NCBI GenBank assembly: GCA_014529385.2
Contig: CM043951.1
Span: forward strand, 107,351,384 to 107,415,383
Direction: 5' to 3'
Length of the DNA: 64,000 nt
Source: Adiantum capillus-veneris
Taxonomy: Eukaryota; Streptophyta; Polypodiopsida; Polypodiales; Pteridaceae
The position numbers and the translations under genes were made by a program. Numbering within the stretch: the stretch's first letter is position 1; each line of letters begins with the position of its first letter. Positions 36,044 through 49,160 of this stretch are shown one piece after another. Under the pieces are notes generated by a model. It made no database searches and was not told the origin of the DNA. It worked only from the letters and a program-made list of their open reading frames with translations.

Positions 36044-37841
36044 ATGTATGTGTACTTAATCAACCGGTCACCCTCAACGGCATTGGATGGGGGAGTTCCA
36101 GAAGAGGCATGGACAGGTAAATCGGTGAATTATGCATTTCTCAAAGTGTTTGGGTGTGAGGCTTTCATGCACATAGATAGAAACCTAAGATCAAAGCTAG
36201 ATGCAAAGTCCAAAAAGTGTTTCTTCATTCGCTATGGAGAAGGTGACTTTGGGTATCGCCTATGGAATCCTGAAGATGGTAAAATCTTAAGGAGTAGGGA
36301 TGTAATTTTTAACAAACAAAATATGTACAAAGATTACTTGGAAAGAAAACAAAAAAAAGAAACAGGTGATGAGCACATGGAGCTTGAGGACGGTGAAGAC
36401 TCAAGGACTGCAAACGGTGACAATGTGCAACAACGTCAACCAAATGAAGAGCCTCAACCTATTCCCCGAAGATCTACAAGAGCAAGTAGACCTCCAGAAA
36501 GGTTTGTTCCTTCCTTCAACCATCTCTTGATCTCAGATTCTTGAGAGCCGGAATCATACGAAGAAGCTATGCAACATGAATCCAAAGAAGAATGGATGAA
36601 AAGCATGCAAGTGGAGATGGACTCACTACATCACAACCAAACAAGGGAGTTGGTTGAGTTGCCTAAAGATAAGCGGGCACTTCAAAACAAATGGGTGTAC
36701 AAGCTGAAGGAAGAAGATGGTGGGAAGAAAAGGTACAAGTCTAGGCTTGTGGTAAAAGGGTTTTCTTAAAAGAAAGGTATTGACTTCAATGAAATATTTT
36801 CTCCCGTTGTAAAAAGGAACTCAATTAGGCTTGTCTTAAGCCTTGTGGCTTCTCATGACTTAAATCTCAAGCAAATGGATGTAAATACGGCATTCCCTCA
36901 CGGTGACTTAGAGGAGGAAATCTACATGCTTCAACCAAAGGGGTATGAAGTAAAAGGTAAGGAGAAAATGGTTTGCAGATTAAAGAAAAGCTTGTATGGA
37001 TTAAAGAAAACATCAAGACAATGGTACTTGAAATTCGATCGATGGATGTTAGATCATGGATTCAGAAGATGCAACTTAGATCATTGCGTCTATACAAAGA
37101 ATTTGGGAGATGGGAAGTTCATCATCCTAATGTTGTATGTTGATGACATGCTGATTGCAAGTGCTAACATGTAGAACATCAAATACCTAAAAGAGGACCT
37201 ATCTAAATCTTTTTCAATGAAAGATTTAGGTGCTGCAAAGAGGATACTTGGTATGAAAATATCAAGGGACAGGACGAAAAAGACAATAAAGCTATCTCGA
37301 GTCAAGAAGGTACTAGAAAGGTTTGCAATTAAAAATGCAAAACCAGTTTCTACACCTTTGGCTGGTCACTTTAAATTAACGAAGGATATGTGTCCAAATA
37401 CACAAGAGGAGATAGCCTATATGCCTAAAGTTCCATATGCTGCAGCGGTAGGTTCTCTAATGTATGCTATGGTCTAGATAAGGCTAGATATTGCACATGC
37501 AGTGGGAGTTGTGAGTAGGTTCATGGACAACCCAGGTAAAGAACACTGGCAAGCTGTGAAGTGGATACTTAGGTATCTAAAAGGGACAACAACAAATTCT
37601 TTGTATTTTGGAGGAACTGATATTTTTCTAGAAGGGTTTGCTGATGCAGATATGGCAGGTGACAAAGATACTCGAAGGAGCACTATTGGCTATGTCTTCA
37701 TGGTTGGAGGCACAAAAGTAAGATGGGCTTCAAAGCTGCAGAAAGCGGTCTCACTTCTACAACGGAAGCAGAGTATGTAGCAATGACAGAGGCAAGCAAA
37801 GAAATTCTCTGGCTTCAGAGATTCTTAGAAGAGCTTGGATT
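36044..37841 (+). pseudogene. Copia element 2 pol: integrase C-terminus, RT and partial RNase H
   Basis: The integrase remnant begins at INRSPSTALDGGVPEEAWTG, so the DDE core is deleted. RT covers about 36569-37480 and keeps YVDD at 37136-37147. Stops occur at 36767 (TAA), 37172 (TAG) and 37475 (TAG), and a frameshift lies near 37742. RNase H has STTEAEYVAMTEASKEILWL and is then cut by the Gypsy insertion at 37841/37842. The first three stops are each one C-to-T step from a Gln or similar codon. Confidence 0.85.
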
Positions 37842-38775
37842 TGTTAGAAGCTGGACACACCCCACGGCATCTAACTACTCGGCGGACTATTATTTTTGTA
37901 ATTATTCATTCATTGAGGAAAACCCGATCTTTCACCTTGTAAATATTGGGACTTATAGAAGTTTCCGGATTGTATCCCAGTTTTGATAGTTAGATTGAGT
38001 AGATGGTTGATTTTGGAACTTTAGGGTTTGAGAAGTTGTAAGGTATATATACCACTTTTTGATCTTAATGAAAATACCTTTTGTCATTTTAAAACAAGTT
38101 TGAAGTTTGTGAGTGAGCGTACTGTGTATGAGAGAGAGAGTGTGAGCTTCATCTTGACGCTACGTGTGCTACGGTGGTCGGAATGGAGTGCGGAGAATTG
38201 CAGTGTGTTGCCCCTGACTAGAGCTACGCGCTGATACCAACATTGCGCGCGTACGGTCCGGCCTTGTGAGCTCCTTCTACGAGCTTCATCGGTTGTTTGG
38301 GTGAGCATATGTTGTCCGATTTTGCATTGCAGTATATCCACACGTTCACAATGAGTAGAACTACACATTAGGCACTATAGATTTCGGAAACGAAGACCTG
38401 CAGATTTCAGCCAGACATCCTACGTGTTTCTGCACCGGGTGTTTTGGGTCGTGATTTTGGTTCATAAACCTTAGGGAGAGCGGCCTATTGGTATTAGTAG
38501 GGTCTCCTTCAAGTTCTATGGTGTTTCGAGATTGTTTGATGGGTGTTCGGCTCTAGAAAGTGTTGTAGGAAGTTTCCTCTTTTGCACTCTTGAAGGCTGT
38601 GACTTAGACAATTGGTAGAGACCTCTGTAGGAATTGGTTAGGAGTCGGTCGAGTGTAGGTTGACACCTTATGCTTGCTTCCACGCGCCTGCGGGTCGAGC
38701 TTCGTCCTTAGCTAACATTACATGTTAGGTGAGTTCTCGCTGTGCTGACGTCCGTCGCGGCGTATCCGTCCAACA
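37842..38775 (+). repeat. 5' LTR of the giant Gypsy element (934 bp)
   Basis: Pairs with 56616-57591. By eye there are a few tens of substitutions between them, mostly transitions, plus a GA expansion in the other copy. A TATATATA box lies at 38044-38051. The sequence AGACATCCTACG at 38413-38424 is exactly one half-site of the palindromes in the leader. Confidence 0.95.
38044..38051 (+). promoter_or_regulatory. TATA box in the giant Gypsy LTR
   Basis: TATATATA roughly 200 bases into the LTR, conserved in the 3' LTR at 56818-56825. Confidence 0.5.
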
Positions 38776-38776
38776 T

Positions 38777-38794
38777 TGGTGCCGCTGCCGGGGA
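38777..38794 (+). other. Primer-binding site of the giant Gypsy element
   Basis: TGGTGCCGCTGCCGGGGA one base after the LTR. It is similar to the complement of plant tRNA-Asp 3' end, with a C-to-T difference at the fourth base. Confidence 0.8.
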
Positions 38795-40594
38795 CGAAAA
38801 CCTTAGGTAGGTGACCGAGACTAATCCTTGAGGATTGGGATTTTTGGCTTGCCAAGAGTCTTGCTTTACATTTAGATAGGATCAGAGGGTGGAGGACTCT
38901 CTAGGTCTTAGAGGGTGTCTAAGAAGCGTGTGTCTGGCCTAGATCCTTCGACTTAGGTAGAGGAGGTAGACTTAGGTAGTTTTAGGTAGTAGTCGAGTTC
39001 TAGAGTAGGAGTCGGAGTGGTAGAAGTGGTGAGAGGAGAGCTTGAGAGTCCGGAGAGGTCAAAAAGCAACCAAAAACACCAATTTCACCATTTCACATGA
39101 TAGGTAGGAGTAGAGTAAGTAAGACATCATGATTCAGGATCTAGAGCATTTCATGCATGTACACTTTCTTGGTAGAATCATTACAAGTTTGTAAAAGACG
39201 CAAAAGTGTGGTTCAAAGCCTAATTAAAGTCCAAAAATTACTGTGAGTGTTTCTGATAGACCTACAGAGCATCAGGAGCATTCCTGTCATTAAAAAAAAA
39301 CTTTAATTTTAAGTTAGGAGACATCTCTGCAGGCTAATTTGGGAGGAATTTTGGGATTTTGAGTTGACCAGTGTGTTCAGGAGGTAGGTTTTACCCTAAT
39401 TTCAACTGGAAAGTGGAAATTTGGCCATATCTTGACAGGATAAGGCCAGGTAGACTGAAATTGCTCGACATCATACCCAAATAGTGCCAAAACATTATTT
39501 TGAGACCAAAACCATAAGATGGCTGCATGGGCATGTCTTGCATGATATAATGAGTGACTGAAAGGGGTTTCACCTCATTTGGATAAGAAAATTGGGTTCA
39601 AAGCGGACTTTAGCACTTTTGACTGAAAAAAGCAAAAACAGTTGAAATTTGGGACTTTTGACATCCAAATCAAAATCTAAGCACACCACTGGGTTACTGA
39701 CATCAAGGGGAAGCTGTGGGACAAATCTGGGGTCAAACAGGCCAAATAGACATCCTACGCGTAGTATGTCTTCTGAGTGATTTGGGACTCCAAACTAAAT
39801 TCTGAGTATACCCAAGTGATCAGAAACTCAAGGGGAGCCTGGGCTTTGAGTTTGAAGCCATTCTGATGAAAAAGACATCCTACGCGTAGGATGTCTAATG
39901 TAAGAAAATGAAGCCAGACTTTGACTTTGAGCATAGTAAGGTGTTATATAGCCTAAGGCAAGCCTCCTAGTCAGTTTTGGTCCAATTTGGAGTTGATTAG
40001 ACTGATCAATACCATCAACAGGCCGTCGGAACAGATTTCTGACTCATTGACCAGCTAATAGGAGTCCAAATCAAAAAGTAAAATCAGTTGTAAGCTCAAC
40101 ACAACAAGAGGAAACAACAGTGCAAAAATCCAAGCAAAACACAACAGGAGACATCCTACGCGTAGGATGTCTATTGGGGCATACTGCAAAGAAAATTTGA
40201 CCTGGCATAGACAGTGAGATTCCATTTGGCTTAAGGGTTCCAGAACTTCTTTCAGAAGTGAATTTGGACCTTGTTTGCCCATTTGACTAAGCAAAGATTG
40301 AATTCATACTTTTTCGCGTAAATTGACCAACATCTGAGGGAAGTACTATTTCAGATTAGCAAACCTAATCCAGAACATCAGCAGTGTATAAAATACAGTA
40401 GTGGTTGAGATTAACTCTCCAGTTATACCAATCATTACTAAGATAACCTCTAGCAGATAAATGCTTTGATTCAATTGCCAAAATTAAAACGCTTGTGTAC
40501 AGGTATATTCAGCAACAAAGCAAGAAGTTGTGCAGAGACTGACCCATTGCCAGGTGAGTGGTTGAAATTGTGATAAATTGCGTTGATAAGTTTG
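38795..40594 (+). other. Leader of the giant Gypsy element with three palindromes
   Basis: About 1.8 kb of non-coding sequence. The second half contains degenerate repeat units, three of which carry the 24-bp palindrome. Confidence 0.7.
39748..40172. repeat. Three copies of a 24-bp palindrome in the Gypsy leader
   Basis: Copies lie at 39748-39771, 39873-39896 and 40149-40172. Each is AGACATCCTACG followed directly by its reverse complement. The first copy has one mismatch; the other two are perfect. The centre is TACGCGTA. Flanking words such as ATTCTGATGAAAA are shared loosely with the copies in the 3' spacer. Confidence 0.95.
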
Positions 40595-41557
40595 ATGAAT
40601 TTAAGATCAGGAAGATACATTGTTAGAGACCAGAAAGTGGTAGGTGACCAAGGTAGCTTAGTGTCCACCGAGGAGAGTGTAACTCAGGCAAGGCTAGATC
40701 TGCTAGCACCGATTATAGAGGAAGGTAGTGATACTGACACTTTGTCAGACAAATCTTTCTTCATGAAGGGTAGTCAACAGCCAGGAGGTTTCACCTATGA
40801 TGGACCTATGCGAGGAGGAAGCACCTCCCAAAATCCTTTGAATGATTCCAGGCTCACGATGATCTTCTTAGAGGGAACAAACTCGAGAGGAGCCCTAGTC
40901 TATTCTGACTATCGAGGCTGCAAGTGCATTTGTATCGAAGAGAGTCCAGCTCAAAGATTAGAGATAATCCGAGTGTATGATGATGGAGATAGATTCCGAG
41001 ACGAAAAGGGGAACCACTATTTAATAATTAGTAACCCTGAAGATTACAACAGATATGGAAATAACGTGGCGAAAGGGAAAATGGTTTCAGAAACTCAAGA
41101 ACCGCCACCAAACATTGATCGGCCCGGAGCTATTTTTATGTATGATAAGAAAACAACCAGGGTTCCAACTTATAACGAGAATGTGGGAATCTACAAGCAT
41201 GAGAGTGAGGGTATTGTCTCTTACTTTCGTAGCAAAGAACCATACGTAAATGAACTAAGCAAAGACAAGGTTCTTTACTTATTCTCTTATGAAACTGCTA
41301 CGGGGAAGGGCATAGTTTTTGTTGATCTATACGGGCGAGAATACCAACGTATTCTCCCAGAGGAAGTAGAAAGAGCAACAGGTCCAGGAGCATCAGCATA
41401 TGCCCCTGAGGAAGTGCCAAGAGCAGCCCACACCCCAAGCAAGTCAACGAATCCTTTTTCCAACGAGTATGACACTACCTCACACTCCACCCGACCGCAA
41501 GCATTCAACAACCAAGACCAATCAGCAAACCAGCCATCATTGCAGGCATGGCTTTGA
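40595..41557 (+). pseudogene. Giant Gypsy gag N-terminal part
   Basis: The likely start is the ATG at 40595 (MNLRSGRY, typical of plant Gypsy gag). The frame is open for about 320 codons to a TGA at 41555. The same frame continues with another stop to about 41750, after which the gag core is in a different frame. No fold is recognised in this part, which is rich in charged residues and Pro/Ser near its end. Confidence 0.6.
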
Positions 41558-41775
41558 CAGAGTGCAACAATGGAACCAGACCGAAACAGAGATGGTTATC
41601 AAGCCACATGAGGGCTCAGGGATTTGCAAGAACCACCACACTATTCAAGGTATCAAGCAGAGAGTAAGCCAAAGACACAAGGGTCGACAGAGCTTGGAGG
41701 ACCACCCATAGACGAGTTCGAAGAGAAGCACCACCTCCAGCGAGAACCGTTAGAAATTATGGCTTAGGAGCACCA

Positions 41776-42570
41776 TTGGGAGAGGAACCAGCCTATTACA
41801 GAAGGCCTGAGGAGATGTATCGACTTGGACGGGGCGATCCAATGATGAGATTTATAGACCATCGAAGCATTAGACCTTCTCAAGTGCAAAAATGGGTAAA
41901 CAAGAAATACACAGGAAACAGAGACCCAAGAGATCATGTAGCAGCCTTTATGCGTGTAATTAGAGCCGAAGAGGTGTTAGATTTTCCAACCCAATTCGCA
42001 GGGTTTGGACTAACCCTAGAGGATGATGCTGCAACTTGGTTTGACTCTGTGGAGCATAGAGACTTTGAGTCGATGGAGGAAGTGTTTGACGAGTTTATTG
42101 AGGAATTCTCTCAAAGGGGAATAGCTCATAATACTGTCTCACAAATCCATAAATTCAAACAAAAAGATAGAGAATCTGTACGGAAGGCAGCCCTAAGACT
42201 AAAAAGATATGTTAAGTTATGTCCTATGGAAGAACTGCCAACTCAGTCCAGACTTATGCTGATATTCATCCAAGGACTAAGGAATGCAGATCTCCAGAAA
42301 GATTTACATATGAAGAGGAGCACGACGTTGAATGAGTTGACCAAGGAGGCTCTATACCTTGTGGAAAATTGTGCAGTCTACAAAGAAGGGGAGTTCAAGG
42401 ACCTTGATGACGATTCATCTTCACAGCAAAGTGGAAGCAAGTCTTCTAAAACAGCACTGAAAGGAGAAATAGCGGTAAACCAGGAGCAGCTCGTAGATGA
42501 AGTGCTAAAAAATATCAACTTGTACGCCAAACCCCAGGCTAAACAGCCCAAGTGGTGTGCTATTGAATAA
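41776..42570 (+). pseudogene. Giant Gypsy gag core domain
   Basis: The capsid region contains YTGNRDPRDHVAAFMRVIRA, then D-D-A-A-T-W-F-D-S, F-S-Q-R-G-I and F-I-Q-G-L-R, matching the retrotrans_gag pattern. The frame is open upstream of 41776 to about 41715. A TAA at 42568 and a TGA at 42808 interrupt the C-terminal part, which is Pro/Gln-rich. Confidence 0.85.
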
Positions 42571-43330
42571 AAATGGACAAACCATGGGACCGAGGAATGT
42601 TATTATAACAAGGGATATGTGAGGGAGAGACCTTACGCTCCCCAAGCTCCAGTAGCTTCCCCTCAAGTTCCAACGATGCCCAGATATCAAGCAGGCAACT
42701 TACCAGGACCTGTAGGTGTAGAAAGACCACAACCGGTGTTGGGGAAACAACCACCCCTACCAGGATTACAACCAGTTGGTATTAGATACACACCAACAGT
42801 AACTAAATGAGAAGAAAAGGCTTTGGTGCCTATGCATGCTTATTATGAAGATCCCAATGGATATGCGGCAAACCCTGTCTATTATCCACCGGAAGAACCC
42901 TCGACACCAGAACCATGGAGCATGATAGGGAATCAAGGACCACCAACTGCTGCACAGGCTGTAGGAGAAGGAAGATATAGCTTAGATGAGCGAACACTGA
43001 TGTTCATAGCCAATGGAGGCATGGGCGGACAGAGACATGCTTACCAACAAAGAGGGGCTCAAGGAGCACCTCAACAACCCAAGGGACCCTGTTTTACAAG
43101 TGTGGAGGAGACCATTGGCTGAGAGACTGTCCTCATGATGAAATCATTAGATTCAATGCGTATTGCCCAGAATGTGGAATTACTCATTTGATTCCCGATT
43201 GCCCTAAAAACCCGAGCAAAGGAGCAAAAACCACCTTGAACATGTTAGAAACAGTACATCCAGTGGAGGATCGGAAAATGAAACAATCATACCTATTCAG
43301 GTGGTAACATGAGCCCAAGCCCAAAGAAGG
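42571..43330 (+). pseudogene. Giant Gypsy gag C-terminus with two zinc knuckles
   Basis: After Pro-rich sequence come two knuckles, the second being CPECGITHLIPDC at 43164-43202. Both have C-x2-C-x3-H-x4-C spacing, like one knuckle in the 12-kb element. The first begins at 43090, but a T run at 43092-43095 puts its first Cys out of frame with the rest. All later pol coding follows the second frame, so this is either a mutation or the natural gag/pol frame change. Confidence 0.75.
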
Positions 43331-43346
43331 ACGAACGAACCCATAG

Positions 43347-44400
43347 TTGAAGAAACAAAAACCGATGCCTAAAGTTCAGAAACAAAAAATCAGAGAAGCA
43401 CTTGGAAAGCTAGAAAGGCGCGTAGGAAAGCCAGGAAAGAACGAGAGCAAAGCCCTATTCGAGGAGTTGAAACATACAAAGAACAGATTGGAGCGGTTAG
43501 AGGATCTAGCTAGCTTAAGCTCACACACCACAGCAACCATAGCACCCAGGGAAATAGCAGTGCCCAAAAGTGCAGGATCAGGAGGATCTGTATTGGCAGA
43601 CAAGGTAAATGAGCAGTTAGATGCGCTGCTAAAATCTTATGAAGCTCGACTTAAAAAGAACCAAACCCAGGAGCAAAGGTGGATGACTTATCCATATGCA
43701 TAAATAGAAAAACAGAGGTTGGATATGTGTAAAAAGATGATTGAGACGGCTCAATCATTGATGGAAGAACCGTTGGGTAAACCTGCAAATTGTCATGAAG
43801 CACCAGCTCCAACCCTTATCCGACCAACATTAGAGAAACATGAGGAAACAAAGGAAAGACTCACTAATGAATATGAGTCCAGAGGAGAGCCTATCATAGT
43901 GCCAAATACCACTGATGGGGCAAGTGACGGGTTCCAGCCTAAAATATTGGCAAAAATGGGTAAGAACGGTAACGGTCTAGATGATCTGTGGAAGCAAATC
44001 CGTGAGGCCAACGAGGCTAATAGGATGAGTAACCCCATGAATAGCACGAGAAAAGAAAAGAATGTGATCTTACCTCCTATTGAAGAATTTGAGGCAAGAT
44101 CGGAGATGGACTTTGAGATACATTCACAAGGGGGAGACCAAGGATCTATTAGTTCGGGGCACAGCCAACCAGACTTATTGAGAACTTTATCCTCTTACCT
44201 GGGAGAGTACGAAGCTAAGTCGGAAGTGAGAGCAATCCAATCTCAAAGACTTCCTTCTAACAAGGTGATGGATTCACAAGGATTGATTGAGTTGTTATCC
44301 ACCCCGATGGCATGCACAATCACGTTAGCAGAACTCCTAAGGTTAAGGCCAAACATGTGGACCACAGTGGGAAAATGCCTAGAAAAATTTGGAGTGAAAG
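43347..44400 (+). pseudogene. Giant Gypsy gag-protease linker
   Basis: Charged, probably coiled-coil sequence (K-L-E-R-R-V-G-K, then H-T-K-N-R-L-E-R-L-E) with a TAA at 43701. The next segment is acidic and leads into the protease in the same frame. No enzyme motif was seen. Confidence 0.6.
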
Positions 44401-44789
44401 ACCCCACCTTGAAGCTACAAGAAGGGATCAGGGCGTTGGACATGCCTAATCTAAACACTAGGCCAATACCATTGAATAAGGTTGGAGAATATTGCGAGGG
44501 AGAAGACGGAAACATTACGCTAACGGTAGAATTCCAAGGAGTAGTTTCCAAGGCTATTCTTGATAGTGGAGCGGGGGTTGCTATCGCCACCAAAGAAATC
44601 TGGAAAAAATGGGGAAAACCAGCTTTGAGGGCTACCAGAATGAAACTGCAATTGGCAGATGGGTTCATGGAAAAGCCTCTAGGACTCTTAGAAAAAGTAA
44701 TTGTCACTTCGTGCGGAGTCGAGTATGAGCATACATTTGCAATAGTCGATTTCGACAAAAAGAACAATTATGAGATCATCTTGGGATGA
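44401..44789 (+). pseudogene. Giant Gypsy protease
   Basis: Retropepsin active site D-S-G-A at 44572-44583 (AILDSGAGVAIATKEIW). The conserved I-I-L-G near the end is followed by a TGA at 44787 where the 12-kb element's protease has Arg. The related sequence then continues in frame. Confidence 0.85.
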
Positions 44790-47381
44790 CCATTCATGCG
44801 ACAACTGAAGATGGTCCAAGATTGGGGTTATGACCACATATACCTCAGACATGGCGAGACGACAACTAAAATACACCTTAAAGACCATAGTTACAAAGAT
44901 GTAAACCAAACACCAGTGGAAGAGTTTGATTCGACTACAGTAGTAGGATCGGAACTACCAGCATGGTTAGGGCAACCAAAAGAGCTATGGATGTGCGGAG
45001 CTTCACATTGTGGAAGCTTAAGAAAAGAGGAATGCGTCTTAGAAAGAGCAATTGAGGACAAGGAGTATATTCCGGAACCTTTCCCTGAAGATGCCTTGGA
45101 ACCTCTAGAATGGGAACACATACTGGCAACATTGGATGTCTGTACCATTACCGACAGTCCAACAACAAAATTTTGCGATAAGGAGGGCTATGATGTGCTA
45201 CCCTATTACATGGTAAGCGTTGTACCAGAAAAAGAGACGGTAGAACCTCCGGAACAAGAAGAGTTTTACAACTCCTCTGAACATTTGGAAGTAAATGATG
45301 ATGCAGATAATGAGTGTTCAGACACCTCAAGTGAGCGTGGGAATGAAACCGAGAATATCAAGTTTTATGATTTTGCTAATCAACACCCTAGACGCCAAGA
45401 ACGCCATAGGAGGAAAAGAGCAGGAAACAAAGCGAGAGAGAACCTGATGCCCAGGATAAAAGGTAAAACTCACTATTTGATGCTTGTAAAAGCAGAGGAT
45501 TGTGTGAAAGATCAAATATCAGGAAAATTCTCAAAAAATCGAAAAGAAAGAACGCGAGAGGAAGCAAAACAGGTACGAAAAGCTAAAACCGAAACAAAAT
45601 CACAAGAATCTGAAAAATCAAAAAGAGAAACAAAAAAAGACCAAGAGTGGACCAAACTGGAGCGTAAACAGAAATACCAAGAACTGAAATGGTCTATGAG
45701 AGAGATATGGACTACTGAAGAAGATAGTGATGGTAAAGGGGAGTCAGAAAAGGGGAACATGAACGTACCATCACACTATCGGAAGTTTACTATCCAAGAC
45801 AGAAAAATCATCATGACACCACCAATCAGGGAGAGAACCAACCAAGAATCTTACGATGGGCCTGAAAATGCAAAAAAGATAGACCTCGCAGAACCAGGTG
45901 AAAAGCCTCAGCCGGTCTATATAGCTAACGATTTAGAGCCTGAGGAGGTAGTGCAGCTAACACAACTTCTCAAGAAGTATAAAGATGTGTTCGCTTGGTC
46001 CTATAAAGACCTCAAAGGAGTTGATCCATTGATATGCCAACATACAATTCCATTGAAATCGGATCCAAAACCTAGCAAACAACATCCTTATACATATAAT
46101 GACACATTTGCCAAACGAATCAAAGAGGAGATTGATAAACTGATGGAACCTAAATTCATCTATGAAATCGAACATACAGATTGGGTGTCACCCATTGTGG
46201 TAGTTTCCAAAAAGAATGGAAAACTGCGAGTGTGTGTAAACCTCAAGAAGGTGAATGCAGCAACCATAAGGGATAATTATCCCTTGCCAATCACAGAACA
46301 TGTCCTTGAGCGAGTGGCCAGGAAACGGGCTTATTCCTTTCTGGATGGGTTTTCAGGATACAACCAACTGGCAATAGCAAGAGAAGATCAACACAAAATA
46401 GCGTTTGCCACAGAATGGGGAATTTATGCGTATCGAGTTATGCCATTTGGCTTAACTAATGCACCAACCACTTTCTAGAGGTTAATGACTCACGCATTCA
46501 AGGAATACTTAAGAATATTCTTAGAAATTTACATGGATGACCTGTGTGTGCACTCTCTTCTGCGAGAGGATCATATGGACCATTTGCAAAAGGTCTTTGA
46601 AAAGTGTAGGACATATCGAATCTGCCTTAACCCGGAAAAGTGTGTATTTATGGTTAAGCAAGGACGAATCTTAGGACACATTGTCTCAAGAAATGGCATA
46701 ACCAGAGACCTAGACAATGTCAAGGTCATTGTAGACCTGCCCAGGCCTACTAATGTGAAACAAGTGCAATCCTTCATGGGGCACTGCGGTTATTATCGAA
46801 GGTTCATATACATGTATGCGGTTATCGCACAACCTCTGTATCGTTTGCTAGTCAATTTCGAGTGGACCGAGGAGTGTGAAACTTCATTCCAAAAGCTGAA
46901 GGAAAATCTTATATTAGCACCTGTACTAAAGGCACCAGATTGGGAAAAGATATTCCATGTGCACATTGATGCTTCAGCATATGCCATTGGAAGTATTCTA
47001 GCTCTACCTGGAGACGGAACAATGGATTTTCCGGTTTGCTATGCGAGCCGATAGTTAAACAGTGCAGAAAAGAACTACACAACCACCGAGAGGGAAGGGT
47101 TAACAATGATTTATGCTGTAAAAAAATTTCGGCATTATTTGCTTGCAAACAAATTTGTGTTCTGCACGGATCATCAAGCTCTTTTGTACCTAGTAAATAA
47201 ACCTTGCAATACAGGGAGAATCGTACACTGGTTTATTATATTGCTAGAATTTGACTTCACAGTGGTGGTCAAAAAGGGTAAAACCTATCTGTGAGCAGAT
47301 CATCTTTCAAGGATACACAACGGGGAAGCTCCTGAAGGAGTAGATGATGACATACCAGATGCTTATATTTTCAACATTGAA
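44790..47381 (+). pseudogene. Giant Gypsy reverse transcriptase and RNase H
   Basis: After an acidic/basic linker, RT starts near 45950 with K-D-V-F-A-W-S-Y-K-D-L. It contains the V-S-P-I-V-V-V-x-K-K-N-G-K-L-R block, the F-L-D-G-x-S-G-Y block and the catalytic YMDD at 46530-46541. RNase H follows with HIDASAYAIGSILA, T-T-x-R-E-G-L and TDHQALLYL. Stops are at 46476 (TAG), 47052 (TAG) and 47292 (TGA), each where a Gln or Arg codon is expected, and all in one continuous frame. Confidence 0.9.
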
Positions 47382-49136
47382 ATGGTACCCAAATGGTCTC
47401 AGGAAATTGTTAGCATTCTTTCCTCCAGAAGTGAGTTTGATAATACGGAATGCAGATCCAAACAGCAAACAATTCGACAAACAAAAAACTTCCAGCTGAT
47501 AGCAGGACGGCTGTATCATCTTGGATCGGACTTAATCCTACGATTATGTATAAATCCGGAAGAATTCGAGTGCTACCTTGAAGAGGCACATGTCCAGGGT
47601 TGTGAATTTCATTGTTCAACAGTGAAAACACACCAGAGACTGAAACAGTTAGGGGTTTATTGGCCAACTATGTATACGGACACACATTCCTATGTTACCA
47701 GTTGTACAGTATCTAGTGCCAAACGACCAGTGGACCACGCAACTTTGTTTCAAGTAAACATAGTACCGGCATGGAGTCAATATATCATTGACTTCTTAAC
47801 CACCAGGAAGTTCCCTGAGAACATCACAAGAGCACGGGAAAAAGCTATACAGCTGGAAGCTCGTGACTTTTAGTTAATTGGGAATCAACTCTATAAGCGG
47901 GGGAAGGACAATCAACTTAGAATCTGTGCAAGTGAAAGCAAATACCTGCTGATTCTAGAACATGCACATAGCGGAATAAGTGGAGGCCATTTTTCGGGCG
48001 ATAAGACGGCAAAAATTGTCTTAACCGCAGGAATTTGGTGGCCTACATTGCACATGGATACCGAAGAGTTTGTAAAGCGTTGTGATGCATGTCAACGCAC
48101 AAAGATACCAATAAAAAGAGACGAGATGCCATTACGGCCAATGATGGGGGCAAGAGCATTTGCAAAGTGGGGCATTGATTTTGTGGGACCTATATCACCC
48201 CCTGTATATCGCACCCATACCCAATATATCATTGTGGCCACGGACTATCTCACAAAATGGGTCGAAGCCAAAGCAACACAAAAAGCTGATGCACGCACCA
48301 CGGCACAATTTTTGTATAAGAATGTTTTTGTATGCTACGGGTTACCAATAGAAATTGTCAATGACCGTGGAACACATTTTCTCAATGAAGTCATTGAATA
48401 TCTGCTAGAGGAATTCATGGTCATATATAGGAAATCAGCACCATACCATCCACAGGCCAATGGGCAAGCTGAGGCCACAAATAAAACACTATGCACGGTT
48501 CTCACCAAAATAGTGTCAGAATCAAGAACAGATTGGGATCAGCAGCTACACTCAACACTATGGGCATACAGGGTAGCTTACAAAACATCAATAGGAACGA
48601 CACCATAAAACATGGTGTTTGGCCTAAATGCTATACTACCCATAGAGTTTTTAATCCCAACTCTACAAGTAGCAACAAGATTGGAATGGGCAGGGCATGA
48701 GCTTTGTTCAAGGATTGATGATCTTGAAAAGCTAGATGAACTCCGCTTACGAGCTGTCGCGTCAATCTATGCTAAAAAGAGAAGACAAAAGGAATTTTTT
48801 GACAAGCATGTGCGTACCAAAGAGTTTAAAACAGGTGATTACGTACTTGTTTATACCTTAAAACAACATGCCAAGAAACTTAAAAAGCGAGGACTGAGAC
48901 CATTTGTGATTAGTGATCTATCACAAAGTGGAGCAATCAAGCTTTCTACATTAGCAGGTGAAGAAATGCCAAACTGGATTAGTGGATGTCGACTGAGGAG
49001 GTATCATCTACCACTCACACAGGAGATGCTCCAACAAATTCATCAAGGAAAACAACGAATGAAGGAAAAAGAGAGAGTACGCGAGGAAGCTCAAGCCGAA
49101 GCACAAGAACGCATTGCAAAAAGACGGCTTCTGTGA
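47382..49136 (+). pseudogene. Giant Gypsy integrase
   Basis: The zinc-binding H-H-C-C module is at about 47960-48095 (HSGISGGHF ... C-D-A-C). The catalytic triad is intact: D at 48177-48179 (GIDFVGP), D at 48363-48365 (NDRGTHF) and E at 48471-48473 (NGQAEATN), with 35 residues between the last two. The C-terminal tail has F-K-T-G-D-Y-V-L-V. Stops are at 47871 (TAG), 48606 (TAA) and 49134 (TGA). The frame continues unchanged past the last stop into the second retropepsin-like domain. Confidence 0.9.
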
Positions 49137-49160
49137 CAACAACAAAAAAGCGGAGCACCA

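Noticed and set aside
43090-43100. Programmed -1 frameshift site at the gag/pol border
   Set aside because: The T run is not a canonical slippery heptamer and an indel explains the frame change equally well; left open but not claimed.
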